Positions 9,292-18,571 of a stretch of DNA of 32,228 nt are shown here, one piece after another (the first letter of the stretch is position 1; every line of letters starts with the position of its first letter). The position numbers were made by a program, and so were the translations under genes. The stretch covers positions 1-32,228 of the forward strand of contig CAIKHO010000052.1 in NCBI GenBank assembly GCA_903827245.1. Direction: 5' to 3'. This DNA comes from an uncultured Opitutia bacterium (GTDB taxonomy: Bacteria; Verrucomicrobiota; Verrucomicrobiia; Opitutales; Opitutaceae). The notes beneath the pieces were generated by a model. It was given only the letters and a program-made list of their open reading frames with translations. It was not told where the DNA came from and made no database searches.

Positions 9292-11769
9292 GTGTACACC
9301 GCCAACGAAAAACTCTCCTCGGCCAACATCACCGACATCATGCAGACGGCCTACATCGAGTACTCGATGTCCGTCATCATCTCGCGGGCCCTGCCCGACG
9401 CCCGCGATGGCCTGAAGCCGGTCCAGCGCCGCGTCCTCTACGCGATGCTCCGCGAAGGCCTGGTGCACAACCGCCCGTTCGACAAGTGCGCCGGCGTCGT
9501 CGGCGAGGTGCTCAAGAATTACCACCCGCACGGCGACTCGTCCGTCTACGACACGCTCGTCCGCATGGCGCAGCCCTGGGTCATGCGCTACCCGCTCATC
9601 GATCCGCAGGGTAACTTCGGCTCGGTCGACGGCGATCCGCCCGCGGCCTACCGTTACACCGAGGCGCGCCTCAAGGACATCGCCGAGGACCTGCTGAAGG
9701 ACATCGAGGAGGACACCGTCGACTTCGTCCCCAACTACAAAGAGTCGACCACCGAGCCCACCGTCCTCCCTTCCGCCCTGCCGAACCTGCTGATGAACGG
9801 CTCGACCGGCATCGCCGTCGGCATGACGACGAACATCCCGCCGCACAACCTCGACGAGATCATCGACGCCACCGTCGCCATCATCGACAACCCGCGCATC
9901 TCCCTCGACGAGCTCTGCACCATCGTCAAGGGCCCCGATTATCCGACCGGGGGCATCATCTCTGGCCGCGAGGGCATCCTCAGCTACCTGAAGACCGGCA
10001 AGGGGATCGTCCGCACCCGCGGCAAGGCCCATACCGAGGAGATGAAGGGCGGCATGGAGCAGATCGTCATCACCGAGATCCCGTACAACGTTAACCGCAA
10101 CACGCTCGTCCTCCGCATCGCCGAGCTCGTCGGCGAGAAGCAGATCGACGGCATCCGCGACCTGCGCGACGAGTCCGACGAGAACACCCGCATCGTGATC
10201 GAGCTGAAGCGCGGCGAGCAGGCGAAGGTCGTCATCAACCAGCTCTTCCAGAAGACCGCCCTCGAGTCCTCCTTCGGCGTCACCCTGCTCGCGCTCGACA
10301 AGAAGCGGCCGAAGCAGATGAACATCAAGGAGCTCATCGAGTGCTACATCGAGCACCGCCGCGATGTCGTCACCCGCCGCACCAGGTTCCGCCTCCGGGA
10401 GGCCGAGGACCGCGCCCACATCCTCGAGGGCTACATCATCGCCCTCGATAACCTCGATGACTTCGTGAAGATCATCCGCGCCTCGTCCAACCGCGACGAG
10501 GCCAAGGTGCGGCTGATGACGAAATATCCCCTCTCCGAGCGCCAGACCGACGCCATCCTCGAGCTCCGCCTGTACCAGCTCACCGGCCTCGAGCGCGGCA
10601 AGATCGAGGCGGAATACCTCGCGCTGGAGAAGCTCATCCTCGAACTGCGCGCCATTCTCGAATCCGAATCCATCCTGATGGCGCTCATCAAGAAGGAGCT
10701 CGCCGAAATGAAGGCGAAGTACACCTCGCCCCGCCGCACCGAGATCGTGGCCGCCGCCGGCGATTTCCGCATGGAGGACGTCATTCCCAACGAGGGCTGC
10801 GTCATCACCGTCTCCCATCTCGGTTTCATCAAGCGCACCCGCGTCGCCGACTACCGCTCGCAGAAGCGCGGCGGCAAGGGCGTCATCGGCGCCGAGACCT
10901 ACGAGGAGGATTTCGTGGAGAACCTCTTCACCGCCTCCACCCACGACTACATCCTCTTCCTCACCAGCACCGGCCAGTGCCACGCGAAGAAGGTCTACGA
11001 TGTCCCCGAGGGCACCCGCACTTCCAAGGGCAAGTCCGTGTCGTCGTTCCTCCGCCTCACCGAGACCGAGAAGATCGCCGCCATGCTCTGCGTGAAGGAC
11101 TTCGCGCCGGGCCAGTTCCTCGTGATGGTCACCCGCAACGGCATCACCAAGAAGACCAGCCTCACCGACTACGCCAACACCACCCGCGAGGGCGGTCTCA
11201 TCGGCATCAACCTGGAGGAAGGTGACGCCCTCGTCGGCTGCGTGCTGACGAACGGCGAGAACGAGATCATCCTCATCAGCCACAAGGGCCAGGCCGTCCG
11301 CTTCAACGAAAGCGACCTCCGCGACCAGGGCCGCGGCACCGTCGGCGTCACCGGCATGCGCTTCAAGTACGACGGCGACTTCGTCAAGGCCATCGAGGTC
11401 TGCGATCCCGCCGCCCGCCTGCTCGTCGCGCGCGAGGATGGCATCGGCAAGCGCACCCCGTTCGAGGACTACCGCCTCACCAGCCGCGGCGGCTCGGGCG
11501 TCATCGCCATCGACCTGCCCGACGACGCCTCCGTGAGTGTAGCCGGTGCGCTCAGCGTCCACGACACCGACGAGGTCATGCTTCTCACCGCCAAGGGCCA
11601 GAGCATCCGCACCCGCGTGGCGGAGATCCGCGAGACCGGCCGCGGCGCGAAGGGCGTGAAGCTCGTGACCCTCGCCGAGGGCGACAAGCTCCTCGGCATC
11701 GCCCGCATCGTCGAGACGGAGGAAGAAGGCGGCAGCGATGCGCCCTTCGTCCCAGCCGCGGCCGGCTGA
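9292..11769 (+). CDS. gyrA: DNA gyrase subunit A
   Basis: An 825-residue DNA-cleaving subunit of gyrase. Numbering matches E. coli: Tyr122 in [10 protein letters not shown] is the catalytic tyrosine, and the quinolone region [10 protein letters not shown] keeps Ser83 and Asp87, the susceptible-type residues. The C-terminal beta-pinwheel carries the GyrA box QKRGGKG at 524-530, which separates gyrase from topoisomerase IV ParC. The translation start is a GTG (9292) preceded by TTTCCCC without a Shine-Dalgarno. The N-terminus [20 protein letters not shown] aligns with the family there. It is separated from gyrB by the four-helix-bundle cassette. Confidence 0.97.
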   Translation: MYTANEKLSSANITDIMQTAYIEYSMSVIISRALPDARDGLKPVQRRVLYAMLREGLVHNRPFDKCAGVVGEVLKNYHPHGDSSVYDTLVRMAQPWVMRYPLIDPQGNFGSVDGDPPAAYRYTEARLKDIAEDLLKDIEEDTVDFVPNYKESTTEPTVLPSALPNLLMNGSTGIAVGMTTNIPPHNLDEIIDATVAIIDNPRISLDELCTIVKGPDYPTGGIISGREGILSYLKTGKGIVRTRGKAHTEEMKGGMEQIVITEIPYNVNRNTLVLRIAELVGEKQIDGIRDLRDESDENTRIVIELKRGEQAKVVINQLFQKTALESSFGVTLLALDKKRPKQMNIKELIECYIEHRRDVVTRRTRFRLREAEDRAHILEGYIIALDNLDDFVKIIRASSNRDEAKVRLMTKYPLSERQTDAILELRLYQLTGLERGKIEAEYLALEKLILELRAILESESILMALIKKELAEMKAKYTSPRRTEIVAAAGDFRMEDVIPNEGCVITVSHLGFIKRTRVADYRSQKRGGKGVIGAETYEEDFVENLFTASTHDYILFLTSTGQCHAKKVYDVPEGTRTSKGKSVSSFLRLTETEKIAAMLCVKDFAPGQFLVMVTRNGITKKTSLTDYANTTREGGLIGINLEEGDALVGCVLTNGENEIILISHKGQAVRFNESDLRDQGRGTVGVTGMRFKYDGDFVKAIEVCDPAARLLVAREDGIGKRTPFEDYRLTSRGGSGVIAIDLPDDASVSVAGALSVHDTDEVMLLTAKGQSIRTRVAEIRETGRGAKGVKLVTLAEGDKLLGIARIVETEEEGGSDAPFVPAAAG

Positions 11770-11771
11770 CA

Positions 11772-11865
11772 GGTGGAACGCGTTGACCCCAACGCGTTGG
11801 TTGGCTCCGTCAACGGATAACCAAGGACAGAGGTTTTCAGCGCGTTGAGGTCAACGCGCTCCACC
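11772..11865. repeat. Long inverted repeat after gyrA (GGTGGAACGCGTTGACC type)
   Basis: Arms of 28 bp (11772-11799 and 11838-11865) pair with three mismatches. The element begins 2 bp after the gyrA stop. There is no T-run behind it, so it is a possible mRNA-end stabiliser rather than a clear intrinsic terminator. A single related arm lies at 26236-26257. Confidence 0.85.
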
Positions 11866-11944
11866 CTCTCGTATTCCGCCCTTGCCAACGTTTCCGCCCG
11901 GGCCTCATTTGTCCTTGCCCTCCCCGCCGAACCCCCGCGTTTGC

Positions 11945-12421
11945 ATGGCCGGAAAAATCTCCCAGCTCCTCGATCCTTCGCGCATCTTGCTGCACGTGCA
12001 GTCGGGCCAGCGCGTCGCCGCGATCACCGAGGTCGCCCGCCTGCTCGCCGGTCATCCGGACGTGACGGACTTCGCCGGCTTCCATGCCGAGCTGCTTGAG
12101 CGCGACCGCCTCGACACCACCTGCCTCGGCAACGAGGTCGCCCTGCCCCATGCCCGCACCGGACACGTGAAGTCCATCGTCCTGGCCGTCGGTCGCAGCG
12201 ATGACGGGATCCCGTTCGAGAACGGAAATGAAACCGTCCGTCTCCTCTTCATGCTCGGCACGCCCAAGACCAAGCCCGGCGACTATCTCCTCGTCGTCAG
12301 CTCGCTCTGCAAGCTCCTCAAGGACCCCGCCAACCGCGAAGCCTTCCTAGCGGCGGCCACACCCGAGGAATTCATCCAGGCGGTCGTCGCCGCCGAGGAC
12401 AAGCTGCTGGTGCCGGTTTGA
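11945..12421 (+). CDS. Stand-alone PTS EIIA domain protein (fructose/mannitol, PtsN-like)
   Basis: A 158-residue protein that would accept phosphate from HPr on His69 (LGNEVALPHARTGHVKS). It matches the EIIA type 2 fold throughout: the start region ISQLLDPSRI, the phosphoacceptor loop, then VRLLFMLGTP and the helix VVSSLCKLLKDPANREAFL. No EIIB, EIIC, HPr or EI gene is nearby. A regulatory role like that of PtsN (PTS-Ntr) is more likely than sugar import. The ATG at 11945 was preferred over an upstream in-frame ATG at 11882 because the added residues (MPTFPPGPHL...) are unlike the family. It lies 175 bp after gyrA, beyond a palindrome, so cotranscription with gyrA is uncertain. Confidence 0.88.
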   Translation: MAGKISQLLDPSRILLHVQSGQRVAAITEVARLLAGHPDVTDFAGFHAELLERDRLDTTCLGNEVALPHARTGHVKSIVLAVGRSDDGIPFENGNETVRLLFMLGTPKTKPGDYLLVVSSLCKLLKDPANREAFLAAATPEEFIQAVVAAEDKLLVPV

Positions 12422-12475
12422 GGTAGGGCGAGGGCCCCCGCCGAGCCGCGCTCTTGAATCGTAAGGATATCGAAC

Positions 12476-12496
12476 GGCTCACCCGGAGGGTGAGCC
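12476..12496. terminator. Strong short hairpin, possible terminator without U-tract
   Basis: GGCTCACCC and GGGTGAGCC form a perfect 9-bp stem with a 3-nt loop, 54 bp after the EIIA stop. No T-run follows on either strand, so it is either a weak or factor-assisted terminator or a REP-type element. Confidence 0.4.
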
Positions 12497-12573
12497 CTGC
12501 CAAAATTCCCGGGCCCAGAATTCGTTCATCCCTAACGCACGGGTCACAGCCGGGGAGCCTGGCTCCTACCCTC

Positions 12574-12643
12574 CTCGGTTTGCCCTCGGATCGCCTCCTG
12601 CAAATTTTCCAATCCCTATCCGTTGCATAGGAGACAAGCCGAG
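12574..12643. repeat. 70-bp structured element, copy 1
   Basis: The outer arms CTCGG/CCGAG and inner arms CTCCTGCAA/TTGCATAGGAG are both shared with the copy at 18572-18639, together with GGATCG and ATCCC between them. Most differences between copies fall outside the arms or keep pairing (see findings). It lies in the EIIA-glcF convergent spacer. Confidence 0.75.
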
Positions 12644-12728
12644 GCCGATCCAAGCCGGCTCATTTTGTCATTGGATAACGCCACGACTGAAAATGGGGAA
12701 TCGTTCGGTTGTTCCAGGTAGGAGCCGG

Positions 12729-12774
12729 CTTGCAGGCGATTTCAACTCGGTCCGCGTTGCTCATCGCCTGCAAG
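12729..12774. repeat. Inverted repeat (CTTGCAGGCGAT)
   Basis: Arms CTTGCAGGCGAT (12729-12740) and ATCGCCTGCAAG (12763-12774) are perfect and separated by 22 bp. The element is preceded by GGTAGGAGCCGG, a start shared with other GTAGGAGC-type intergenic repeats such as 18823-18847. Confidence 0.75.
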
Positions 12775-12810
12775 ACCGTTGCTACAACGGAATGACCCCG
12801 GCTCAGGCCC

Positions 12811-12838
12811 AATTCCCAATTACAAACTACCAACTACT
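12811..12838. repeat. Heptad array at the 3' end of glcF
   Basis: AATTCCC, AATTACA, AACTACC and AACTACT run in exact 7-bp steps. The glcF stop codon (12836-12834) lies inside the array. The same type of array is seen at 4891-4918. Confidence 0.7.
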
Positions 12839-14102
12839 TCTCCCGGCCCTCATACGCATCCCGCAGCACCTGCATCGTGTGCCGTACGCGTAGCGCAGAC
12901 CCCGATTTGGCCAGATGCGCCTGCAGCTGCGTAAGGCAGCCGATGTTCCCCGAGGCCACCAGTTCCGCCCCCGTTGCTGCCACCGCCCGCGCTTTCTGCT
13001 CACCGAGTGACGCGGCCAATGCGGGCTGGTCGAGATTGTAGGTCCCCGCGCTGCCACAGCACAGGTGGCCCTCCGCAATTTCGTACAGCTCGACACCCGG
13101 GATCGCCCGGAGCAGCTCACGCGGCTCACACCGGACGTTCTGCGCATTCGCGAGGTGACAGGCGTCGTGGTAGGCGATGCGCTGCCGGCGTCCCGTGTCC
13201 GGGGGAGTCTCGCGCAGGCCGAGGCGGATCAGGAACACGCTGACATCCACCACCCGCCGCCGGAACGCATCGGCCCGCGCCTCGTCGGGAGTGCCGCGCA
13301 GGATGAGGTGGTACTCGTGCATCGCCGAGCCGCAACCGGCCGCGTTGGTCAGGATCGCATCGACGTCGGCCGGGAACGCATCGAGGTTCCGCCGCGCGAA
13401 CGCCTGTGCCGCCGCCAGGTCGCCCGTGTGCCAGGCGAGGCCGCCGCAGCAGCCCTGCGCCGGGGGCAGCACCACCTCGATGCCGTTGCGCGTCAGCACG
13501 TCGATCGTCGCGGTATTGATGTCCGGGTCGAGCACCTGCTGCGCGCAGCCGGCCAGCAGTGCCACACGTGCGCGGCGCAAACCATGCGCGGGCGTGACCG
13601 GTGCCCAGCTTTCGGCCGGCGGCACCGCAGCGGGCGCCAGCTCCAGCATCGGCCGCAGCACGCGCGGCACTAGCGGCCCCAACCACCGCCCGACCCGCGC
13701 CGCACGCAGGGCCAGCCGGAAACGCCCGGGAAAGGGGATCGTCTGTCCCGCCAGCCAGCGGCGGAGTCGCTCGACGGGCGTCCGCTTGAAGTGCGGCTGT
13801 GCCAGCGCGCGGAAGGGGCTGATGAGATCGCGGTACGGCACGCCGCTCGGGCACGCGGGCTCGCACGCCAGGCAGCCGAGGCACCGGTCGACATGCGGTT
13901 GCGCCGCCGTCCACGGCAGGTTGCCCTCCAGCACCTGCTTCATCAGCACGATGCGCCCGCGCGGCGTGTCCATCTCCTGCCCCAGCTCATGGTACGTCGG
14001 GCACGCCGCGAGGCAGAACCCGCAGTGCACGCAGGCCTGCACGGCATGGGCCATCGGCTCGCCCAGCGCGCCGTGTTCCCCGGGTTTGATGGTGTGCAGC
14101 AT
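12834..14102 (-). CDS. glcF: Glycolate oxidase iron-sulfur subunit
   Basis: A 422-residue electron-transfer subunit of glycolate oxidase, the GlcDEF complex that oxidises glycolate to glyoxylate and passes electrons to the respiratory chain. Two 4Fe-4S motifs lie at Cys24/27/30/34 (CVHCGFCLAACP) and Cys74/77/80/84 (CLGCLACEPACP). Two CCG domains follow: QGCCGG at about 231-236 and HLCCGSAGTYN near 360. The ATG at 14102-14100 gives the family's normal N-terminus. It is last in the minus-strand glcD-glcE-glcF order, 160 bp after glcE with a strong hairpin in the gap. Confidence 0.93.
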   Translation of the reverse strand: MLHTIKPGEHGALGEPMAHAVQACVHCGFCLAACPTYHELGQEMDTPRGRIVLMKQVLEGNLPWTAAQPHVDRCLGCLACEPACPSGVPYRDLISPFRALAQPHFKRTPVERLRRWLAGQTIPFPGRFRLALRAARVGRWLGPLVPRVLRPMLELAPAAVPPAESWAPVTPAHGLRRARVALLAGCAQQVLDPDINTATIDVLTRNGIEVVLPPAQGCCGGLAWHTGDLAAAQAFARRNLDAFPADVDAILTNAAGCGSAMHEYHLILRGTPDEARADAFRRRVVDVSVFLIRLGLRETPPDTGRRQRIAYHDACHLANAQNVRCEPRELLRAIPGVELYEIAEGHLCCGSAGTYNLDQPALAASLGEQKARAVAATGAELVASGNIGCLTQLQAHLAKSGSALRVRHTMQVLRDAYEGREK

Positions 14103-14164
14103 GGTTGGATCGTTTTCCTCGTCAAAGGCCTACCGCCCTTAATTTCCCCGCCGCTCCGCCGCTC

Positions 14165-14198
14165 CGCGGTTTGTCACCCAATAGGTGACAAACGCGGG
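14165..14198. terminator. Strong hairpin between glcE and glcF
   Basis: CGCGGTTTGTCACC, loop CAATA, and GGTGACAAACGCGG form a near-perfect stem of about 14 bp with one bulged base. It lies inside the glcE-glcF gap. Without a U-tract it is better read as an attenuator, processing or stability element than as a full terminator, since glcF downstream needs transcription through it or its own promoter. Confidence 0.5.
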
Positions 14199-14262
14199 GC
14201 CAGGGATGGCTGGGCTTCCTCGTGCGAAAATGAAAATCTTCTTCGCGGTGGTGATGGGAAAG

Positions 14263-15348
14263 CTAGTCATCGAGTGAGGGAAATCGGTTCTGCGGATCGA
14301 GCGCGGCCTTCACCGCCGACGCAATCGCGGGTTTGTCCCGGCCCGCAGGCCAGAGCGGGGCGTCGCCGCGCAGCGTGAGCGCAGCGATCCCGAGCGCACG
14401 CAGGCCTTCGCCCAGCCGGGCTGCATCCAGTGGTGTCGGCAGCGAAAGAAAGGCCGCGTTGCCCCCGTTGGTCGCCCTGAGGCGGGCGCCCGCGAGATTG
14501 CGCCCGAGCGCGGAGAGCGCCGGCAATTGCGCGGGCGTGAGCGCCACCTTGACCAGCACGCCACCGGGATGCGCCCAGCTGAACTCCGCCGCTTCGCTCC
14601 ACGTTGTTTGCGCCTCCTCGGGCGACAGCTTTCTGCCGGGCCAGCGGGCGAGGATTTCCCCGGCGAGCGCATCGATGGCCGGCACCGGTCCCGCGAGGCG
14701 CGTACACACGGCGCTTTCATCGAGCGATGCGTCCAGCGCGTCCAGTTCCCAGCGGGTGCTGGCGGCTGCGGTCAGGATGCGCGTGACACCGGCAGCATCC
14801 TCCGCGGGCAGCCGCAGCGTGAGGGTCGAGGCGGGCCGGGGAAAGACCTTGAAGGTAATTTCCGCGAGGACGCCAAACCGGCCGAGGCTGCCCGTGAAGA
14901 ATTTCGGTAGGTCGAAACCCGCCGCATTCTTGACGACCTTGCCGCCCAGGCGCAGCAGACGGCCCGAGCCGTCCACAAAGCGGACCCCGAGGATGAAATC
15001 GCGCACCCCGCCATAACGGAACCGGCCCGGCCCGTTCAGGCCCGCCGCCACCGTGCCGCCCAGCGTCGCGCCCGCTTCGCCCAGCATCGGATCGAAAGGC
15101 AGGTACTGCCCCTTCTCCCCCAGCGCCGCCGCGATCTCGCGCACGGGTGTGCCGGCCAGCGCCGTGAAGGTGAATTCCGTCGGGTCGTACTCGATGATGC
15201 CGCGCAGACCCGTCATCGAGAGGAGTGCCACGTCCGGCACGGCCGAGAGCCGCGGCTTCGTGCGCGCGCCCACAACCAACACACGCGGGGTCGAGCGCAC
15301 GGCCTCGACCAGTTCGTCAAGCGAAGCGGGAGTCAGCAGTGGATTCAT
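14263..15348 (-). CDS. glcE: Glycolate oxidase FAD-binding subunit GlcE
   Basis: A 361-residue subunit with a PCMH-type FAD-binding domain. Characteristic blocks are GATLGGTVAAGLNGPGR, GGVRDFILGVRFVDG and GGKVVKNAAGFDLPKF, the last being a GlcE hallmark. The protein is shorter than GlcD and lacks the full GlcD C-terminal substrate domain, as expected for GlcE. It begins with an ATG at 15348 without a Shine-Dalgarno. It lies between glcD (133 bp upstream, across a long palindrome) and glcF. Confidence 0.92.
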   Translation of the reverse strand: MNPLLTPASLDELVEAVRSTPRVLVVGARTKPRLSAVPDVALLSMTGLRGIIEYDPTEFTFTALAGTPVREIAAALGEKGQYLPFDPMLGEAGATLGGTVAAGLNGPGRFRYGGVRDFILGVRFVDGSGRLLRLGGKVVKNAAGFDLPKFFTGSLGRFGVLAEITFKVFPRPASTLTLRLPAEDAAGVTRILTAAASTRWELDALDASLDESAVCTRLAGPVPAIDALAGEILARWPGRKLSPEEAQTTWSEAAEFSWAHPGGVLVKVALTPAQLPALSALGRNLAGARLRATNGGNAAFLSLPTPLDAARLGEGLRALGIAALTLRGDAPLWPAGRDKPAIASAVKAALDPQNRFPSLDD

Positions 15349-15361
15349 CCGGTCGGGGAAT

Positions 15362-15465
15362 TTTTAACCACAGATTGCACCGATGGGCACGGATTGAACG
15401 GCAAGGACACTCTGGCCGCATGCTGTCCGGTTATTTGTGCCCATCGGTGCAATCTGTGGCTAAAA
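15362..15465. repeat. Long inverted repeat between glcD and glcE
   Basis: Arms of 29 bp (15362-15390 and 15437-15465) have a single mismatch and contain CCACAGATTGCACCGATGGG in ~10-bp steps. It fills the glcD-glcE gap. It belongs to the same general class as the CACGAA and CACAGAGG elements elsewhere in the window. Confidence 0.9.
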
Positions 15466-15481
15466 TGGTTTTCTTCCAGGG

Positions 15482-16930
15482 TCATTCGCGGGAGATAAGG
15501 CCGGCCTTTTCCAGCGGGTGCAGGCCGTGCTGCACGAGCGCCAGCGCGCCGGCCACGGGGAACATCTTGCCGGGATTGGCGATGCTGCAGGGATCGAAGG
15601 CCGCCGCGATCCGCTTCATGCAGTCGATCTCGTCCACGGAGAACATGTCCGGTAGATACTGGCGTTTCTCGACGCCGACGCCGTGCTCGCCCGTGATCGA
15701 GCCGCCCATCGCGACGCACATCTTCAGGATGCGGCCCGCCAGCGCCTCGGCCCGCTCCAGCGCGCCTGGCACGCGGCCGTCATAGAGGATGAGCGGATGC
15801 AAGTTGCCGTCGCCCGCGTGAAACACGTTCGCGCAGCGCACGCCCATCTCGCGCGACCAGGCGTTAATGTGGCGGAGCGCCTCGCCGAGCCGCCGGCGCG
15901 GCACCACGCCGTCCTGGACAATGAAATCCGGCGACAGCCGGCCCACGGCGCTGAAGGCGCTCTTCCGGCCCTTCCAGATCGCGAGCCGCTCCTCCGCGTC
16001 GCGCGCCGGGCGGGCCTCGACCGGCCCGCTCGCGGCAATGATTTCATCCAAACGCACGCGCTCGACCGCCACCGTTTCGCGCGGACCCTCCAGCTCGACG
16101 ATCAGCACCGCCTCGCAACCCGGCGGATACTCGGCGTGCACGGCGGCGCTGGCCGCCTCCAGTGCCAGCGCGTCCATGATCTCGATCGCCCCCGGCAGCA
16201 GGCCGCTCGCCACGATCGCCGAGACCGCGTCGCCCGCCTGCTCGAGCGTCCGGTAACCCGCGAGCACGGTGTGAAAACATTCCGACTTCGGCAGGAGCTG
16301 GAGCGTGATCTCAAGCGCGATGCCGAACAGTCCCTCGTTGCCGACAAAGAGCCCGCACCAGTCCGGCCCCACCTGCTCCCGGCTCGCGCCGCCCCACTCG
16401 ACCACCTCGCCGGTCGCGAGCACGGCCTTGATGCCCAGCACGTGGTTCGAGGTCATGCCGTGCTTCAGGCAATGGGCGCCGCCGGAATTAAACGCGACAT
16501 TCCCGCCTATGGTGCAGATCGACTGGCTCGACGGGTCCGGCGCGTAATGCAGTCCGTGCGGCGCCGCGGCGACCGAGACCTGCGCATTGATCACCCCCGG
16601 CTGCACGACCGCGAAGCGCTGTGCGGGATCGAGCCGCAGGATGCGATTAAGGCGGTTCAGGGTGATGACAATGCCCTCCTTGATCGGCAGCGACCCGCCT
16701 GAAAGGCTCGTGCCGCTCCCGCGCGCCACGAACGGCAGACGCTCCGCATGGCAGAAGCGCACGAGCGCGACGACTTCGTCCGCCGTCTCCGGCACCGCCA
16801 CGGCGAGCGGCCGCTCCTGAAACGCCGTCAGGCCGTCGCTCTCGTACGATGCCAGCTGTGCCGGCCCCGTCAGCAACCGCCCGGCCGGCAGCAGCGCGGC
16901 GAGGCGGGTGAGGATGGGGGAAAGCGACAT
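15482..16930 (-). CDS. glcD: Glycolate oxidase FAD-linked subunit GlcD
   Basis: A 482-residue catalytic flavoprotein. The N-terminal PCMH FAD domain shows [20 protein letters not shown] and [14 protein letters not shown]. The C-terminal domain shows the substrate and flavin motifs HAGDGNLHP and [10 protein letters not shown]. The reading frame is open a further 257 codons upstream, but that part runs antisense through the HAD phosphatase gene. The family N-terminus [15 protein letters not shown] begins at 16930, which I take as the start. It is first in the glcDEF order; a divergent promoter region and a palindrome separate it from the HAD gene. No glcC-type regulator is present. Confidence 0.93.
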   Translation of the reverse strand: MSLSPILTRLAALLPAGRLLTGPAQLASYESDGLTAFQERPLAVAVPETADEVVALVRFCHAERLPFVARGSGTSLSGGSLPIKEGIVITLNRLNRILRLDPAQRFAVVQPGVINAQVSVAAAPHGLHYAPDPSSQSICTIGGNVAFNSGGAHCLKHGMTSNHVLGIKAVLATGEVVEWGGASREQVGPDWCGLFVGNEGLFGIALEITLQLLPKSECFHTVLAGYRTLEQAGDAVSAIVASGLLPGAIEIMDALALEAASAAVHAEYPPGCEAVLIVELEGPRETVAVERVRLDEIIAASGPVEARPARDAEERLAIWKGRKSAFSAVGRLSPDFIVQDGVVPRRRLGEALRHINAWSREMGVRCANVFHAGDGNLHPLILYDGRVPGALERAEALAGRILKMCVAMGGSITGEHGVGVEKRQYLPDMFSVDEIDCMKRIAAAFDPCSIANPGKMFPVAGALALVQHGLHPLEKAGLISRE

Positions 16931-16990
16931 GGGCGCGGATGATGACGGTCGGGACGAAGAAGAAAAGGTGGTTCTGAAAAGATCGACCCG

Positions 16991-17057
16991 TAGGGGCGTT
17001 CCTTGCGGACGCCCACCGTAATCGCGCGGGCCCGGGCGGCCGCAAGGAACGCCCCTA
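16991..17057. repeat. Inverted repeat in the glcD/HAD divergent spacer
   Basis: Perfect 18-bp arms (TAGGGGCGTTCCTTGCGG at 16991-17008 and its inverse at 17040-17057) are separated by 31 bp. It lies between two divergent genes, where promoters are expected. It could affect both, but nothing shows this directly. Confidence 0.85.
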
Positions 17058-17122
17058 TGATGAGACCTGAATCCGTTGTTTTTTTGTGTCCCTTCGGCCC
17101 TCACCACCGCCAACCTCGACCC

Positions 17123-17770
17123 ATGATCCGCGCGCTCGTTTTCGATTTTGACGGTCTCATCCTCGACACGGAAACCCCACTCATCGATTCCTACGGCGAT
17201 GTGCACCTCGCCCATGGCGTGCCGTTTGACCGGGCCGTATTCCTGCGCAGCGTCGGCCACGCCGACTATGCGTTCGATCCCTGGCACGGCTTCAGCCCGC
17301 ATGCCGACCGCGCCGCGCTGGAGCTCGAGCGGCGGGCGCGGAAGGACGAGCGAATCCGGCGGCAGTCCGTACTGCCCGGGGTCGTCGCCCTGCTGGATGC
17401 CGCCCGTGAGCGCGGACTCCACGTCGGCCTCGCGTCCAATTCCGAGCACGCCTGGGTCGAGCCACACCTCGCACGCGTCGGCCTGCGCGACCGTTTCGCG
17501 TTCCTCGCCTGCCGGGACGATGTGGCCTCGCCCAAGCCCGAGCCCGATCTCTACAAACTCGTGCTGAACCATCTTGGCCTGCGCGGCCATGAGGCAATCG
17601 CCTTCGAGGATTCGCACACCGGCTCGCTCGCCGCCAAGCGCGCCGGCCTCTGGACGGTCGCGGCCCCCAACGTCTCGACGGCGCACCACGATTTCACCCA
17701 TGCCGACCTGCGGGTGGCTTCGCTCGCGGATTGCCCGTTGCCCGGCCTGCTCGCAAGATTCGGCGCATGA
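17123..17770 (+). CDS. HAD-superfamily phosphatase (beta-phosphoglucomutase-like)
   Basis: A 215-residue soluble phosphatase or phosphomutase. Motif I is [10 protein letters not shown] with nucleophile Asp8 and acid/base Asp10. Motif II is the Ser in ASNSE, motif III is the Lys in SPKPEPDLY, and motif IV is AFEDSHTG. A helical cap lies between I and II. The subgroup acts on small sugar phosphates or phosphoglycolate-like compounds. Divergence from glcD makes phosphoglycolate an attractive guess, but the motifs do not decide it. The ATG at 17123 gives the family N-terminus [11 protein letters not shown]; the frame is open upstream only through the palindrome. It is ATGA-coupled to the next gene. 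Confidence 0.88.
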   Translation: MIRALVFDFDGLILDTETPLIDSYGDVHLAHGVPFDRAVFLRSVGHADYAFDPWHGFSPHADRAALELERRARKDERIRRQSVLPGVVALLDAARERGLHVGLASNSEHAWVEPHLARVGLRDRFAFLACRDDVASPKPEPDLYKLVLNHLGLRGHEAIAFEDSHTGSLAAKRAGLWTVAAPNVSTAHHDFTHADLRVASLADCPLPGLLARFGA

Positions 17771-18546
17771 ACCGTCCGTCCGTCCCGCGCTACAACGTCC
17801 TCGGCGTGGGCGTATCGGCGCTTACGCTGACACAGACGAGGGACCTGGTGCTCGGCGTGCGCGGCACGCGGCACAACGGCTACGTGTGCCTCGCCACCGT
17901 CCACGGCCTGGACGAGGCGCGCCGCGACCCGGCGTTCCGGCGGATCCTCAACGAATCGTGGCTCACGACGCCGGACGGCATGCCGCTCGTGTGGCTCGGA
18001 CCGCACGGCGTGGAGCGCGTGTACGGGCCCGACTTGATGCTGGCGGTGTGCGACGCGGGCCGGGCCCGGGGGCTCAGGCATTATTTCTACGGTGGCGCCC
18101 CGAATGTCGCCGAGGCCCTGCGCGAAAGCCTGGGCCGGCGGTTTCCCGGGCTGCAGGTCACCGGCACGTACACGCCCCCCTACCGCCCGCTGGAACACGG
18201 CGAGGTCGCCGCGCTGCGGGCCGACATCGCCCGCGCACAGCCCGACATCCTCTGGGTGGGGCTGGGCACACCGAAGCAGGAGCGCTTCATGGCCGAGCAC
18301 TGGCCGACGCTCGATGCCGGCCTGCTCATCGGCGTGGGCGCGGCCTTCGATTTTCATTCGGGCTGCGTGCGGCAGGCCCCGCGCTGGATCCAGCGCAGCG
18401 GCTTCGAGTGGCTGTTCCGCCTCTGCATGGAGCCGCGCCGGCTGGGGCCGCGCTATTTGAAGACGAATCCCGTCTTCGTCCTGCGCGCGCTCGCGCAGCT
18501 TACGGGGCTCAAAAAATATCCACTGGATAAAAACGACCTTGGGTAA
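17767..18546 (+). CDS. WecG/TagA/CpsF-family glycosyltransferase
   Basis: A 259-residue transferase of the GT26 family, which adds N-acetylmannosamine or related sugars to undecaprenyl-linked glycans at the inner face of the membrane. The family signature begins at about 68 with TPDGMPLVW (Asp70 is the conserved acidic residue), followed by [14 protein letters not shown] and [12 protein letters not shown] (about 170-185). A C-terminal block rich in Arg/Trp ([16 protein letters not shown]) is typical and thought to bind membrane. The start overlaps the HAD stop (ATGA), and an upstream in-frame ATG at 17731 is less likely. The operon with a sugar-phosphate phosphatase fits surface polysaccharide synthesis. 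Confidence 0.92.
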   Translation: MNRPSVPRYNVLGVGVSALTLTQTRDLVLGVRGTRHNGYVCLATVHGLDEARRDPAFRRILNESWLTTPDGMPLVWLGPHGVERVYGPDLMLAVCDAGRARGLRHYFYGGAPNVAEALRESLGRRFPGLQVTGTYTPPYRPLEHGEVAALRADIARAQPDILWVGLGTPKQERFMAEHWPTLDAGLLIGVGAAFDFHSGCVRQAPRWIQRSGFEWLFRLCMEPRRLGPRYLKTNPVFVLRALAQLTGLKKYPLDKNDLG

Positions 18547-18571
18547 TCCGGAATAAAAATGACGATGCCTT

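Larger units (their letters stand above)
12422..12833. other. Gene-free convergent spacer packed with hairpins
   Basis: About 410 bp between the convergent EIIA and glcF genes contain no supported gene. It carries a perfect 9-bp-stem hairpin (12476-12496), a 70-bp structured element (12574-12643), an inverted repeat (12729-12774) and a heptad array (12811-12838). Confidence 0.7.

Noticed and set aside
9535-9570. Quinolone-resistance substitutions in gyrA
   Set aside because: Ser83 and Asp87 are the ordinary susceptible-type residues.
9274-11562. Minus-strand open frame of 762 codons across gyrA
   Set aside because: Same cause: antisense shadow of a GC-rich gene with no recognisable domain.
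16931-17701. N-terminal 257-codon extension of GlcD
   Set aside because: It runs antisense through the HAD gene and the palindrome; the GlcD family N-terminus begins at 16930.
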